Counted from the stretch's first letter, positions 21,641 through 34,178 are shown. The stretch: DNA of 64,000 nucleotides from Dysidea avara (GCF_963678975.1 NC_089275.1:17806220-17870219), one strand, 5' to 3'. Notes: generated by a model not told the origin, from the sequence alone. A program made the numbers and translations.

Positions 21641-23888
21641 CTAGCTATAATGCTTTGAATGCTCCAGTAGCTATGGGTTACACTTTACGTAAGCTTTGCA
21701 CACAATCAGACATCAGCCTATTATCGTTTTCATTTTCCTATCATAGCTATCATACACTGCAGTGCTCAAAAATTCAATTATTTAGCTAAACTTATTAAAT
21801 TTGTACTTTCTGCATTAATAGCTCTCTCCATAACAATAACTTTTAGTTTCTTCAATGTTTAACATTTGGTCAACTTTTGTATGTGGAAAAGTTGGTATTC
21901 CATTGTTTAGTCACCAGCTTTAAGGAAGTTTTGTCAATCTATGCTAGACCTACCCAACTTGCGAGCCAGTGAGCTACAATCCCTGCTAATGCAGTGGTAA
22001 CACCATGTAGACTATAGATATTGTCATTCACAACACCATCACTTCTAGCTTAACATCATTTGAACTGACATGTCCATTAGATTCTAATCATCACCTCTCA
22101 CAGGCTTGATCTTGTAAGCAAAATGAAGTAGAGTACCATCAAATTCTAACAGAATTATATCGGCTGAACGTTTCTAACATATATGAAACCCTCGAAATTA
22201 GGACATTACCAACAATTTTCTGTGTCAAGAACACTTTCATTTTATTGCAAAATTTTTACCCAATACCAAGAGAGAAATTTTAGACGGTGCCTCAAAGATT
22301 TGCATCACAACATCTCAAAATATATTTATTGCATGGAACTGCAGGGAGTAGCTGTGCCTTTCTGAATCTTGTAACTTATAAGGATTCAGGGCAGATCCAA
22401 GGGGGGTCAAAATGTAATGGGACTCCAGATTGAGATATAACTTTGCAGAGTATGCCAACCTATAGGGGCTCTGGGGTCATGCTCCCCCCAACCAGAAAAA
22501 ATTTGAAAATTAAACCCTCTGAGATGGGATTTAGTGATTTCAGCAGTTCATCGCTGTTTTTTGGCTGTTGTACTGTTATATTAGGGAATCTCAATGTTGG
22601 TAAGCTAGAAAAATATTGAGGGGGTCAAGAGCCCCCTTGACCTCCCGAAATCCGCTGAACCTTTCAATATGGTCTATATGTCACAAAATATTTTGTCATA
22701 CTATGGACTACTGACTCAAAACCACCTGCTGGAGCATGGGATATTAATTCAGGAAATTCTATAGCATTTTGGTTATTCCATATTAATTTTTCAGAGAAAT
22801 TAAAATAATAGAAGTGCATGTAGCTATCATGTGACAAAGTCATACACTAAGTTTCATTTGATTCCTTTTATCACGTTCCGTGTTATGGCTGTTTGATTTA
22901 CTGTAGGAATTATATTGTATTTGTGATTGCACAATACTTGTAATATTCAACTATACAATAAAATCTGTTAATAGGATCACAGGTCACCTCATTTAAACTG
23001 GCCATTGTAACAGTCTCCCTATTTAAATGTCATTTGTGTACACAATGATGTTAACATGTTTAATGCAGCTACTTCCTTAACAGGCAGGCCCAAAGGTTAC
23101 TGGAATGAACAGGTTCACTATTACTTTTATGCTTAATGATTAAGTAAAACTATATACAGTATTTAAATTGATGCAATCATATCACTATAGCACTAGCATT
23201 CAGCTGGCTATGGACACGTGCTTGATTTGCAATATGGTACAATTCGGTTCTTTCAAAAAGTACCTTTATTGGTTCTATTTGAAGCACTCTTTACTGTACT
23301 AGTGGACCTATATATTCATATAATATGTATATATGTAAAATTAACTTCTAAGGCTTATTTTGTGGTTGAGGTACTTTTCTAAGTTTACGTGAATTTTCTG
23401 TTAGAATTATGGTAAAAAGCATGCATATTACACTGTCTCCTTTTCACTTAATTGTTTACTATAGTGGACCTATACTCATTGAAAATAACCACTAGATGAT
23501 TATTTTGAGTTGTAGGATGCCTTCCAAGTTAGTTTGTGTGTTCCATAAGGATTTGCAAAAACATGGGCAATCCCTATCATGAACCTACTATGTAACATGC
23601 ATATGGTTCATGATTACTTTACCTACAAATTGTAGGTTGAATCATTTTAAAATGATGCTGATGTGCATTATTACAACTGTGAAATTGCAATTCAGTTGGT
23701 TGTCTGGTGGAAACCATGGCACACAATGCCAGCTATATTTTACAGTGACACATTCTGATGATACAAGTGATAGTTGTAATATGGGCAACATCCTTAATAC
23801 ACCCACACACCATACTACTACAATACAATTACAGTGTATATAAATGAGTTTGATTCCCAATAATAAGTGAAATTCTCTATGTAAGAGC
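21641..23888. other. Intergenic; one worn transposon
   Basis: About 22385-22640 is a degenerate relative of the CAGGGGCGGATC elements (GCAGATCCAAGGGGGG, GGGGTCATGCTCCCCCC, then a weak motif copy TGTTATATTAGGGAATCTC). No supported gene. Confidence 0.4.
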
Positions 23889-24285
23889 AGTTTGGCTGTA
23901 AAAAAAGGTAAAGTAAAAGTAACTGTCTTAGAGCTGATATCTGAAGTGACCAAGAATGAAGCTAACTACAGCAAAACAAAGCTTTAACAATAGACATTTT
24001 CATTCACCCGTATTTTACATTCAATTTTGTTGCAATCCTAATTATTTCCTTTTAACTCTATTTGGCTAGGAATCAGGCTGTAATTTCAATAGTCAATGTG
24101 AAGGAAAAGACTAGCCAATTTGAGTGTACAGTAGAGCACGAGTCAATAATATTGGTCACTCCAGATCTCAGCTCTTTCAGTTGCCAGTTTCTTTTACTTT
24201 CATGAATGTACTCTGTCTTACATCCAAGCTGCTTTTGCAAGAATGATACACATGACCGGATCTGGAAAAACCAGCCCATGACAAC
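23889..24285. mobile_element. Diverged relative of the 495-1304 palindromic element
   Basis: It shares the order GGCTGTAAAAAAAGG, GAGCTGATATCTGAAGTGACC, a central TTTCAATAGTCAATGTGAA, then CTCCAGATCTCAGCTCTTTC and TTGCCAGTTTCTTTTACTTT. The arms are no longer closely complementary. Confidence 0.5.
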
Positions 24286-25245
24286 AGGTTTGATTTTTTA
24301 ACTACAAGAATAAACTGTCAAATTTCACTATCACATTCAGCAAGCCTTGAGTGGTGTGCTTTTCTCAAGCCCAGTGGCAAGCCACACAAGCAGTCTGGGG
24401 CCTTAATGGAGCTCTGGCCAACCTAGGAATAGCTGTACATGGCTGTACATGCAGCTCCATGGTGTTAAATAAAGGCCTGCACTATTAAATTTACTCATTT
24501 TGAGACTTGAATAGCCCATAGTTTGGCCTAATAAATCCCTACACATTCCACTTTCATTTTATATACAACCTCTTGCCACACCTCCCAACACACCTATTGG
24601 AGTTTACCTAATACAGTCAACATCAAGTTAAAAACTACCTAAATGGCTGGATATTTAGCTGTTGGCTAAAATGTGTGAAAATTTAGTACATGTAGCTTCA
24701 ACCATATGCATTGTGAGCTACATGTAATATACTAAATACATACTTAAAACTGGCTTTTCTTGATACTTTTAAATAAGCAGTAAGATCAGTTTTCCCAAAC
24801 TAAGTCAATAATATATAGCAATATCCTATTCAAAACCTAAAGTCAAGATTAGCTATGCTGGTCCAAAACTAAACTAAAAAACTAATAATAAAGTAGCAGC
24901 AAAGTCAACTTGATAACCAATCAGAACTTTTAGTCATTGCCATGATCCACTTCACCAGTCTGCAAATAAAATGTGATCATCATTAAAAATATATATTATA
25001 CCATAGTTTGGATCAAGTAAATAGTTAGCATTATACTGTGGTTACTATGGCTATCATACCATCGAAAAGCTTGAAACTTTGAGTTTGATTAGGAAATCGA
25101 AGATTGAAATAAATGTAGTGAAATAAGGAGATTTCCCACACCTGAAGATACACTAGTGGACATTTACTACACTATATCATCAGGTGTAGGCAACAACTTT
25201 TTATTTCTATGATCACTGATCAAAACTTCCAATTTTTACTTCAAC
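24286..25245. other. Non-coding, no supported gene
   Basis: No exon, RNA or clear repeat was recognised. Confidence 0.35.
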
Positions 25246-25431
25246 TTATTTAACATATACCACAACAAAAGAAAGGGTGATGTCATACTTGATGTTTTCA
25301 TCTGAACATGTCCCCCAACTATCAACTACTTGAACGTGATTATGAAGTGGCCACCACACTTCATTTTCAGCTATGTCCAGCCAATTACGCAGCATCACAA
25401 ATAAAGAACAATACAAGAAACACTTCTGCAT
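25246..25431 (-). CDS. Exon-like open frame, 61 residues
   Basis: The minus-strand frame contains LRNWLDIAENEVWWPLHNHV, then VDSWGTCSDENIKYDI. A GTATAT near its end could be a donor. The composition is protein-like with several tryptophans. There is no recognised domain and no clear acceptor, so it may be an exon, a small gene or chance. Confidence 0.28.
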   Translation of the reverse strand: MQKCFLYCSLFVMLRNWLDIAENEVWWPLHNHVQVVDSWGTCSDENIKYDITLSFVVVYVK

Positions 25432-25662
25432 AATTCAACTCAAATGGGACCTAACCATGATAACATGCATTGTATGCACTGTGATATGCCAAGAAGAATC
25501 TGCTGTGGTGTAGCAACATTTAACAGTGAAAAGTCAAGCCTGTATATAGCCTTAGCTGTTATTGAGTTAAACTTGTCTGAAGGCATTAGTAAATTAGTCA
25601 GTAAGTTAGCCAGTAGAAAATTCCAATAATAAAATAAAAAATTCAAAGCAACCAATTGGAGG

Positions 25663-26529
25663 CAGGGGCGGATCTAGGATTTATAAAAGGGGGGGGGGGG
25701 GGGGGCTAATTCAAGGTACTAATCTCTTGGGTAGAGGTGTGCGAAGCATGCTGGAACTAGGGGGGTCTGGGGGCATGCCCCCCAGGAAAGTTTTGAAAAA
25801 TAGATGCTAAAATACTGCAATTTGGTGACATTTCCACATAAAATTCATAATATTTTCTGCCTGTAGATATTTTATATACTGCCTTTAGATTATAGGTATG
25901 GCTCTCTGAAGCATTTTGTTAATGGAAAAGTTTGGGTAGGTACAGACAACCAAGTACATGATGCACCCCTCTCACAATTGCACAACACTGAATAGATGCA
26001 CGTTAGAACAATAATGTTGAAAGTGGAAAATTTTGAAATTTGAACAATACAAGATTGAATCTGAGAGCATTTTCAATGGAAATTGTGTACCTGAATTAAG
26101 TATTGCCATACATATTAACTACACAAGTAGATGAATGAAGCCCTTTAAACAGACCAATGCACTTCATTGTATGTATAGGTGCAGGCGGATTTGGAAAAAT
26201 TCCTTAACAGGACCAACTATATGCTTCCAGTGAATGTTCTATTAGAGTAGTTAGCTGACTGCTTTATTAGAGTATCTCGATCTTGTACACTTCCAATGCT
26301 GATCCGGGTCCTTGTTGCATAAACTTTAGCATAAATCCACTGATAATACCTTGAGAAAATGCTTATAAGGTGGTTTTATGAGTATTTGTATTATTAGTGA
26401 TCATATATGCTAAGACAAAATTTCATTATAATAGTCAGCATATTGATCAAGTAAAGCCTAAAAGTGAAGAGGGGGGGGGGGCTTCAGCCCCAAAGCCCCC
26501 CCCCCCCCCCCCCCCTAGATCCGCCCCTG
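25663..26529. mobile_element. CAGGGGCGGATCTAGG element, 867 bp
   Basis: Exact 16 bp ends CAGGGGCGGATCTAGG and CCTAGATCCGCCCCTG, adjoining long G and C runs, so the ends can pair over more than 30 bases. GGAGG flanks both sides (25658-25662 and 26530-26534), a short direct repeat. Inside are GGGGGCATGCCCCCCAGG and two motif copies (26231-26250 and 26257-26280). There is no transposase. The open frame with GGGASAPKPPPP over the C run is an artefact. Confidence 0.75.
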
Positions 26530-26779
26530 GGAGGCACTCTGTCTCGTACTATGCACTTTTAGATTTGGTTATACCTAACCAATATGAAGGTATTGTGAGG
26601 CTAGTTTCTAGTCAATAGTTTTGTGAGAAAGTGCAAACATCCATGATCCCTAATTATACAGTACTACCACACTGTATGATACAAATAAAGTTTATGTAAG
26701 GCTAGAAAGGCTCCACCTAAAGTTATGGCTGCCACTAAAATTGCCGTGCCTAAAAAACAACATAGAAATATCATACACA

Positions 26780-27055
26780 ATGAAAATCACTTTTATGGAT
26801 AGTCTCACTACATTCAACATTAAATACAGCATTACAAAAAAAAACAAGAAGAAAATACTTATAGGCAGCCAAATATATATATATATTTAAATTGTCAAAA
26901 CCTGTACTTTGGTCTGCCTGGCTCACTTCCCAGACCACAGTTGCCAAAGAAGCAGAGCTGGCAACCATCGTACACACAGCAACCAACTCATTGGTGGGAT
27001 GTGTCTTTTGTGGTTCCAAAGAATGCCTATATACAGTACTTTCTGCGCTACACCA
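26780..27055. repeat. Dispersed repeat shared with 50535-50820
   Basis: Both copies run GAAAATCACYTTTAYGG, a (TA)n tract, TTTAAATYRTCAAAAC, CTCACT.CC.GACCACA, then GTGGGATGTGYCTTTTGKGG and CTGCGCTA/CTGCGCTT, in the same order. Identity is moderate and coding is doubtful. Confidence 0.6.
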
Positions 27056-27250
27056 TATAGCAGCAGTACAAGCAGTAGTTATAGAATAGCAGTAGTAGCA
27101 GTAAGCATGTAGCTAGTAATAGCAGCAGTAGCAAGCACCAGCTAGTAATAGCAGTAAACAGTAGCTATAGTAATAGCTGCAGCAGTAGCAATATACGTAG
27201 CAGCAAGGACTACCTTTAGTAATAGCTGTAGAGTCAGCAAACAGTAAGTA
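27056..27250. repeat. Impure AGC/AGT trinucleotide tract
   Basis: AGCAGTAGTAGCAGTAAGC-type low-complexity DNA. Confidence 0.6.
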
Positions 27251-28899
27251 CAGTATGTACAAGTAATGCATCTACCGTATATAGTGTAACTATTCTATCC
27301 CCTGGACCATTGATGAAGTGTTCATTTTTGAGAAACCACAGACTTGTCTTGGGTCCAAAATGTATGTACAATTATAAAGTAAGATCATGAGGCTATTAAG
27401 GTACCCAGGTATCCTTTTTGAGGAGTACCTATGCAGCCATGTACGTAACTTGAATAGTGTAGAGTGGGGATATGTATATGAGTGCACTACGGTGAGATTT
27501 TACTTAATAAATAAGGTATAACTGAAGAGATGGTACAACATTAATGTGTTTATGGATGCATGATGATCTCATTTATAGTCAACCTGTCTAATAAGGACCA
27601 TTTTTGGATTTGCTAGAAAGGGTTGATGCTTTGGTGCTATACATTAATATCCAATTAAAGTATAACTTAACTGCAGCACATAGATGGTCTTTCAATACAG
27701 GTGGTCATTAACACAGGTTGCAATGCACCTAGACACCTTCATTCTTTAAGACAAACTTGGCATGGCCTTGTTGCGAGTGGTTATTGGAGGTGTACACTCC
27801 AATACAGCAATAATAGACTGAAAATTCCACCACATACCACAACATAATTCATTATATCTCTTGAGCCCATTGTGGTCCCACCACAAAAATTTTATCAAAC
27901 ATAGACTATGACCCAATCATTATTCACGAAAGAATTCGAAAAATTTCATGCAGCATTTTTAAAATATAAAGGATTAAAGTTTTCAATGAAGCACTTTTGA
28001 ACCATAGTTAAGTAGATATCCCATAATTTAGGGATCACTAGAAAGGTCTATCAACAGTCTTCCATCACTGAAAATTGTGTTTAAAAATATTTACACAGTA
28101 CAAAGTTGCAGTTGATTTTGTAACTAGAGATGGACCAAATTTTCATGAAATATTCAAAATATTTGTGGTCATAAATCAGAAACTATGGAATGTATGGAGC
28201 TAAAACTTTGCATGAGTGATAAGCACCACAGGTACTACAAACACACCAAGTTTCATCAAAATCCGAGAGGTGACCCTAAATTCCTTGTTGATTTGACACG
28301 GAATGACCCATATATTATACGATTGATATTGGGTAATAACTGTACTTGTTAATGTACCATTTGTAAAGTCTGTTTATGTGTTTCTCACAAGACATGACAT
28401 TTGCCAAAGCTGGATCTGTAATGCTTTGGTAAGTGAATCAACATGCCTGTTGATGTTCTGTACAAGATGTGGCATTCAATGAAAAGAAACTTTTGGCTGG
28501 TCTGTGGTTATGAACATAATTATACATGTGAACTCACCCACATAAAACAAAGTAATGAAATCAAGAGTAGAGACTGTTCCAAAGAGATGTTTCTTAAGGA
28601 GTGGGAGGATGTTGGTTACTTAAGCCTGCATGCAGTGATACTGATGGAGAGTTCATTGTCAATGTTGCCTTTGCACTAATGCCCTGATTGCACAATAATG
28701 GAGACATTGTGGCACTTCTTACTGATAACTAGAGATGTGATAAGGTATTAAGGAGGGATAAATGTGACTACAATGATATGTGACTGAATTTTACAAAACC
28801 AGGCTTCAATGCACAAAGCTTTGTTAGGAGATACGGTGATTTTAATGAGTAATCATTGTGTAATAACTTCCCAGTGCCTGCAGCTGTGTAAACAAAATT
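27251..28899. other. Intergenic, no supported gene
   Basis: Contains generic transposon-like non-coding DNA; a 78-codon open frame (28443-28679) is not supported by splice sites or family features. Confidence 0.35.
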
Positions 28900-29198
28900 T
28901 GCACCAATTGTTCATCTGGCAGCTTTTGAAGTTGCTAGTTTTGGCAGCTTTAAAGGTTACCAAAAATGGCAAAAAATAGGTTTATCAAAACCTGCCAAAG
29001 ATGGTTCAGGAACATGCCTCGTGGAAAACAAGGCTTCCACACACACAAAATCAAACTTATGTTTTTACCAGAAATGGATTGCTGGTCTAATACATTATCA
29101 TATTCCACACTGTACTTCCTTCAGGACTGGCAAGTCTGGTTTCTGTAGCTTTCTTCTGACCCTGTCAAAGCCATGAGTGGGAGATTGGTGCCATTAAA

Positions 29199-29449
29199 TG
29201 TGACCGGGCCTGCGATAATAGGGCATGTGGGCACATGATTTTTGCCTACTTTTTCACACTTTCATCACTCATAACTTTTTGTACCATTATGCTATGGCAT
29301 TGCAATTTTCAGCTCGTAGTAAGCATTTAATTGGCATCATGATGCAAGTTACAGAATGGAAATATACTTTTCCAGTACTAAGATATCACCTGTAGAGTGA
29401 TGGGGTGTAGTTTGTGCCCACATGCCCTGTTTTCGCAGGCCCAGTCACA
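29199..29449. mobile_element. TGTGACCGGGCC MITE, 251 bp, copy 1
   Basis: Ends TGTGACCGGGCCTGCGATAA and complement, followed by GGGCATGTGGGCACA. Nearly identical to 54363-54613. It is inserted within the TTGGCAA-rich field. Confidence 0.85.
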
Positions 29450-29624
29450 AATGGCCATGGCTTTGTGATAATGGTGTGTAGTGAGCTGGGACTTCACAGA
29501 GAGCTTGCTAATAGTGTTCTCAGTAAATTTGGAGTGATTTGAGGGCCATGGAGGTCCATGGAGAGCCCAAACTTGGCCTCTGGATTCCAATTGTCTACTT
29601 ACTTCATTTTATACCCCAGTAAGC

Positions 29625-29672
29625 CCGCCCACCCACCACCCACCACCCACCACCCTCCACCCTCCCACCCTA
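29625..29672 (+). repeat. CCACCCA simple repeat
   Basis: CCCACCCACCACCCACCACC-type tract. Confidence 0.8.
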
Positions 29673-30880
29673 TTACTACCACCTGTGATATTATTACCTG
29701 CTCGAAAAAAGCTGCCCAAATGGGGTATCAGAAATATATACACCCACTCAGTGATAGTTAGTAAATAAAACTGGAAACTTCAAAAGCTGCAAAAACTGGC
29801 AACTTTTAGAACTGCTTCAAAAACATATCACTAGCAGCTTTATGTTATTTCCAAAAGTGGCATAAATTCCATGACCTTTTATAGTTGCAAAAGTATATTT
29901 TAATTATGGAATTGAATTTCAGTTTGGGGTTTCAAAACTGGAAGCTTTTATAGCTACCAAAATTGGAAAGATTATAAGTCTAAAGTTGGTAAGTTTACAA
30001 AATTTCCAAATGGGCAAGTTCTGTAATTACCAAAATTGGCAAGTTTCATAATATCCAATGTTGGTAAGTTTATAATTTCCAAAATTGGCAAGTTTGATTT
30101 TCCAAAATTGGCAGGTTTGATTTTCCAAAATTGGCAAGTTAGGATTTCCAAGATTCCATTATTGGCATGAAGTAGGCATGCCAAACTTGGCAATAAAAAC
30201 AATAATTATAAACATCTTATTTCTTTCCTAAAATGGAAACTCAAACCCACAATCAATGGTTACACACACCACTATATAAGTAAAACCCGATACTTTCCAA
30301 TTTTGGAATAACTGTTAAGATGCTTGTGAGAGAAATTGAATGACTTACTGGTTCCATGACAAAGCTGTGTATACCCTCCTTAGCTTGCCAAGGAAAATAT
30401 GTTGCTCTATTTTTGCAATAATTCAAATCCCACATAATGCCAATGTTGGCAATAATGGGGGATATGAATTATTGCCAAATTTGACAAAAAGATCCTGCCA
30501 AATGTGGTCTTAAAAGAACCTGTTTTGGAAGCTTGGTAACTGTTACATTAATTCTGTTGTTGTCACAACTTTGAAGTTGCATTTTGTAAATTGCCAACAG
30601 TGGTAAAATAAATTTTTTACATTGCCAGATTTCTTTTAAGGGTGTTTCAACTTTGGCAATAACCCAAAAGCTGCAAAATATGGAACCCAATAGATTGACA
30701 AAAATGGCAACATGTTGGATCTACATTTGGCAAAATATGGACTTTACTAACATCTGGGATAAGCCTAATTTTGCCACAATTGGCAAAAATATGATACCGA
30801 ATGTTGCCAAAACTGGCAAAAAGCAAGTTTATCAAATCCTACCAAAATTGGCTGTTGAACATACCTGCCTTGTTATATGA

Positions 30881-31773
30881 CATCCGGTCACATATGTAGG
30901 TAAGCAGGCACACTAGTGTATCTTTCTGTTGATTTATCACAACCAAACACATTCTTCTGAGGCAACCCTAGGAGTGATCAGCAAGGGGAACTTACTATAT
31001 GCAATGAATATGGCAGATTGAGGTTGCGACCAAACTGGGTTAAAAGCAGTGGCCACTTTAGAAGGCACTCCATCCTTTCAGCTGTGAGGCATCATCTAAT
31101 GGCTGCTAAAAGTATGTAATGGATATTGAGGAACTTTTGTCATCATATAAAATCTAACTGGGCTCCCTGTACAATGGACTAATTTTTTTGATTAGTCATC
31201 TAATGGTACACTGATGAAAAAAGTGAAAACCAATTTCTACTCTTGCTTGCCAGGCCAGGGTTGAACATGGTGGGAGTAGGTAGTCTTGTGTGTGGCAAGA
31301 CTAAGGAGGATTATTGTTTTATTCAAGCTCTCTGAGTGATGGACATGAAGCATGACTAAAGAACTCTATACAAGTAGGGAGGAGTGAAAAACATGAAGTC
31401 AATATTGGGTTGGAACAGTAATAAGTCAGTCCGTCTCTGTTAACTTTTAGCTTCTATATTGTTTGTGCAGTAATGGTAACATTTTAGTCCAGCAAGCTCC
31501 AAAAATAGCGATTTAATACCTAGCTACATAGGTAGATGGATGCACTTAAAAATGTATAATTATTTTATTTTAAAGCAATTTTTTATAAGTAGTCTATGGA
31601 TGTTCACCTTTCGCACTAAGTAGCTTGCATGGGTACAGTTAGACCTTGCGCTTAGGTAATTCTGAAAACTATATATCTATACTCCTGCTGAAGTAAATCA
31701 GATGAACTAGAGCCTGCACCTGTAATGGACAACATTATAAGCAAAGGACAGTTTACATTAGTGGTAGGCTTAA
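30881..31773. other. Non-coding, no supported gene
   Basis: Begins with a lone TGTGACCGG-type end (CCGGTCACA, about 30885-30893). No exon is recognised. Confidence 0.35.
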
Positions 31774-32128
31774 GTCTATTATGCTCCAAAATCTTTCGAT
31801 TATTCTTTCTGGCAATTCTTTTTATTCACCTATTATTCCCAAAATTATTCCTGGAATTTGTGCAAAAATAAGTAATTTGTTAGAGTTTCTACACAAGTGA
31901 CTGCTATATTAGAATTATGGACTCAAGTATGACTGCTCTATTAGAGTAAGTGACTGTTCTATTAGAGTATCTCGATCTTTTCAACCGATTTTATGCTTGC
32001 ACTGTTTCAGAGTTGTATACAAATGATTTCTGCATTACACTACAAGAAAAACTTATACCAATTATTCCTAGAATTCATCCGATTATTCCACTACCTATTA
32101 TCCTTGAAATTATGCTGGTATAACAGAC
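31774..32128. mobile_element. GTCTATTATGC element, copy 1
   Basis: It shares its whole layout with 33050-33450: GTCTATTATGCTCC start, ACCTATTATTCCCAAAATTA, the paired motif (31930-31975), ACTACAAG, and an ATTATGCYGG end followed by the inverse of the start. The ends are short imperfect inverted repeats. Confidence 0.65.
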
Positions 32129-32215
32129 GCGTGCCTAATTAATGGTGATAGTTGTGGTTGGAGCAATTCACAATCTGGGAAATATAACATATAATATAAT
32201 TATTAGGGAAGATAA

Positions 32216-32410
32216 GTGAGGGACTGTGTGGGGCAGTTGGGGCTAAACAATAATAGGGCCCATGATTGTCTAACAAATTTGATAGTCAATGCATCTCATG
32301 ATAAAGCAATTGCTGTCTTTGTAAGACAACCTACACACGTGAACGTGGATCGCAAGGAGGAGATGTGGGTTCACTTTGCCTGTTGTGCTTCATCAGCACT
32401 ACAATCATAG
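32216..32410 (+). CDS. Open frame of doubtful status, 64 residues
   Basis: The frame contains NASHDKAIAVFVRQPTHVNV and EEMWVHFACC, which look coding, in an otherwise AT-rich gap between two copies of one element. No splice-site or family support. Confidence 0.2.
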   Translation: MRDCVGQLGLNNNRAHDCLTNLIVNASHDKAIAVFVRQPTHVNVDRKEEMWVHFACCASSALQS

Positions 32411-33049
32411 TTGTGTTTCATGTGTTTTAGTGCCATTTATCATACCATCTACTAATGAAGATACAGTATAATGCAACTTAGCAGGTTTCACAGTGTGGCT
32501 ATCCTCTATGGATCAGTCTCCTGTGCACAGGGCTCACTACACCAGCTGAAAATGTTAAATTCACAAGTTTAGGTCCTCTATTGCCTAAGGAATATTGAGG
32601 TTTAGTGATTCTGGTAAAGTGCTAAACAATCACAACGTGACAGTAACAGTAATGATGAGCAAGGTTAATTTTGAAGGTATAGTATTTGGAAAGGCTTTAA
32701 GATACCAGTCACACAGTAATAATACTGTATAGTCTGTATAGTGGGGATATGAAAGTTTGCTTTTTCCCACAAAAATATATGAAAGTGCAAAAATCAATTT
32801 GAAATCCCTTCACCATGCCTTGGCAGTATTTGTTGGTATAATCAAGCCCCAAAAGGCCTTTTTTCAAACTTGAAATACAAAAAAATGGATGTGATGTAGT
32901 TTTTTTCCCTAGCAACAAGCAAAAGTTTACAGACTAACTTTCATTGGGTGACTGTATCAATTTGTAACACCAAATTACCATCTGTCACCTGATTGCATAA
33001 ATGCACATAATAAGTAACTTCCACAATCCTAATACCAGTCAGGTTGTAA
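32411..33049. other. Non-coding, no supported gene
   Basis: Open frames overlap on both strands; none shows family features. Confidence 0.3.
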
Positions 33050-33450
33050 GTCTGTTATGCTCCAACAACTTTCTTTCTGGCAAATCTTTTTTATTCATCT
33101 AGCTATTATTCTCAAAATTATCCCCTATCTACCTATTATTCCCAAAATTATTCCTAAAATTTGTGCCAGCTATGTATAAGCATATTAAGTATGGTTTTAT
33201 ATAAGTGACATAATTATGGGCTCAAAGTTGACTGCTCTATTAGAGTAAGTGAATGCTCTATTAGAGTATCTCACGTTTTTCAACTGCCTTTATGCTTGTA
33301 CTGTTTCAATGGTGAATTCCCTTGCATCATACTACAAGGAAAATGTATAGTTTTGCACCATGTATTCTTAAAATTCATCCAATTAATCTGGAATATTTCC
33401 CAATTCTTTCAACTACCTATTATTCCAGAAATTATGCCGGCATAATAGAC
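33050..33450. mobile_element. GTCTATTATGC element, copy 2
   Basis: Second copy of the 31774-32128 element, somewhat longer, with the paired motif at 33229-33272 and the end CATAATAGAC at 33441-33450. Confidence 0.65.
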
Positions 33451-33678
33451 GCATCTCTATTAGCATAGCACATTTTGGTATAAGTTTCAAGCTGCAAAGT
33501 TATGCTCTAATGAACTCCAATTATTGGAAAGGCTATAAGAGTGGTTATTGGAAAGACTGGTTTCGCAGACATATTATAGCACTCAAGTTTAGTAATAAAA
33601 TAATACTGTACCTATCACTCGAGCTCTGTGCATGGTTCAAGTGAGAAACAGTAGTTAAATTACATAAATGCAACTTAC

Positions 33679-33810
33679 ATTTTCCACAAAATGGTCATTT
33701 GGATCTTCGTTTCCTCTACCGTTGGTTTCTTGCATTTTATTTGAACTGTTTAATGTCCAGTTTGAAAAGGTGTTGGTTTCTGTACCACCATCAAATCCAT
33801 CATTAGAATA
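33679..33810 (-). CDS. Putative exon B of an unrecognised gene
   Basis: Acceptor GCATTAG at 33811 and consensus donor AAT/GTAAGT at 33678. It is exactly 44 codons, phase 0 at both ends: YSNDGFDGGTETNTFSNW, then NKMQETNGRGNEDPNDHF. It is polar and rich in N, T, S, D and G, with possible N-glycosylation sites, so an extracellular linker or disordered region is likely. It joins in phase to the exon at 33858-34014 across a 47 bp intron. Confidence 0.5.
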
Positions 33811-33857
33811 CTAATGCATAAGGATAATAAATTAAAGCAAAATTAATACACTCTTAC

Positions 33858-34014
33858 CCAACCCTGATGTTCCTGAGTCTTTACTCTGGGAGGTTCAGGT
33901 GCTAAACACTTAATTTGGTGAGAATGATAATAGACAGTTAATGATTTAGTTGACAAATCTGCATCCTTATTTGAATGGTTAAATGTGGATACGGTAGCAG
34001 CAGAGCTATATGGC
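33858..34014 (-). CDS. Putative exon A of the same gene
   Basis: Acceptor ATTATGCAG at 34015 and donor GGTTGG/GTAAGA at 33857. After one split-codon base, 52 open codons: YSSAATVSTFNHSNKDADLS, then VYYHSHQIKCLAPEPPRVKT, ending in phase 0 to match exon B. I do not recognise the protein. Upstream lies the inverted-repeat element at 34179-34707, presumably in the preceding intron. Confidence 0.5.
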
Positions 34015-34178
34015 CTGCATAATATCACACAAAAATAATTTAGGTAACAACATTTATTTTACCTCAGTTGGTCATGTGAAACTTTATTTGGATATCTTGG
34101 TTCATCATAATGTGATAACTAATATATGTACACACATAAAGAGTGGTAAGCCCACTGTATGTTTTAATATTATATTTA

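Larger units (their letters stand above)
28900..30880. repeat. Degenerate TTGGCAA/TTGCCAA-rich repeat field
   Basis: CCAAAATTGGCAAGTTT and its complement recur every 20-40 bases, densest at 30000-30150. A longer block (ACCAAAAATGGCAAAAA, GGTTTATCAAAACCTGCC) near 28960 is repeated near 30812. Reading frames across it (ANFGKSNLPILE) merely translate the repeat. Confidence 0.65.

Noticed and set aside
26397-26618. Gly/Pro-rich open frame
   Set aside because: Product of the C run at the end of the CAGGGGCGGATC element.
29972-30202. Open frame ANFGKSNLPILE…
   Set aside because: Translation of the TTGGCAA-type repeat.
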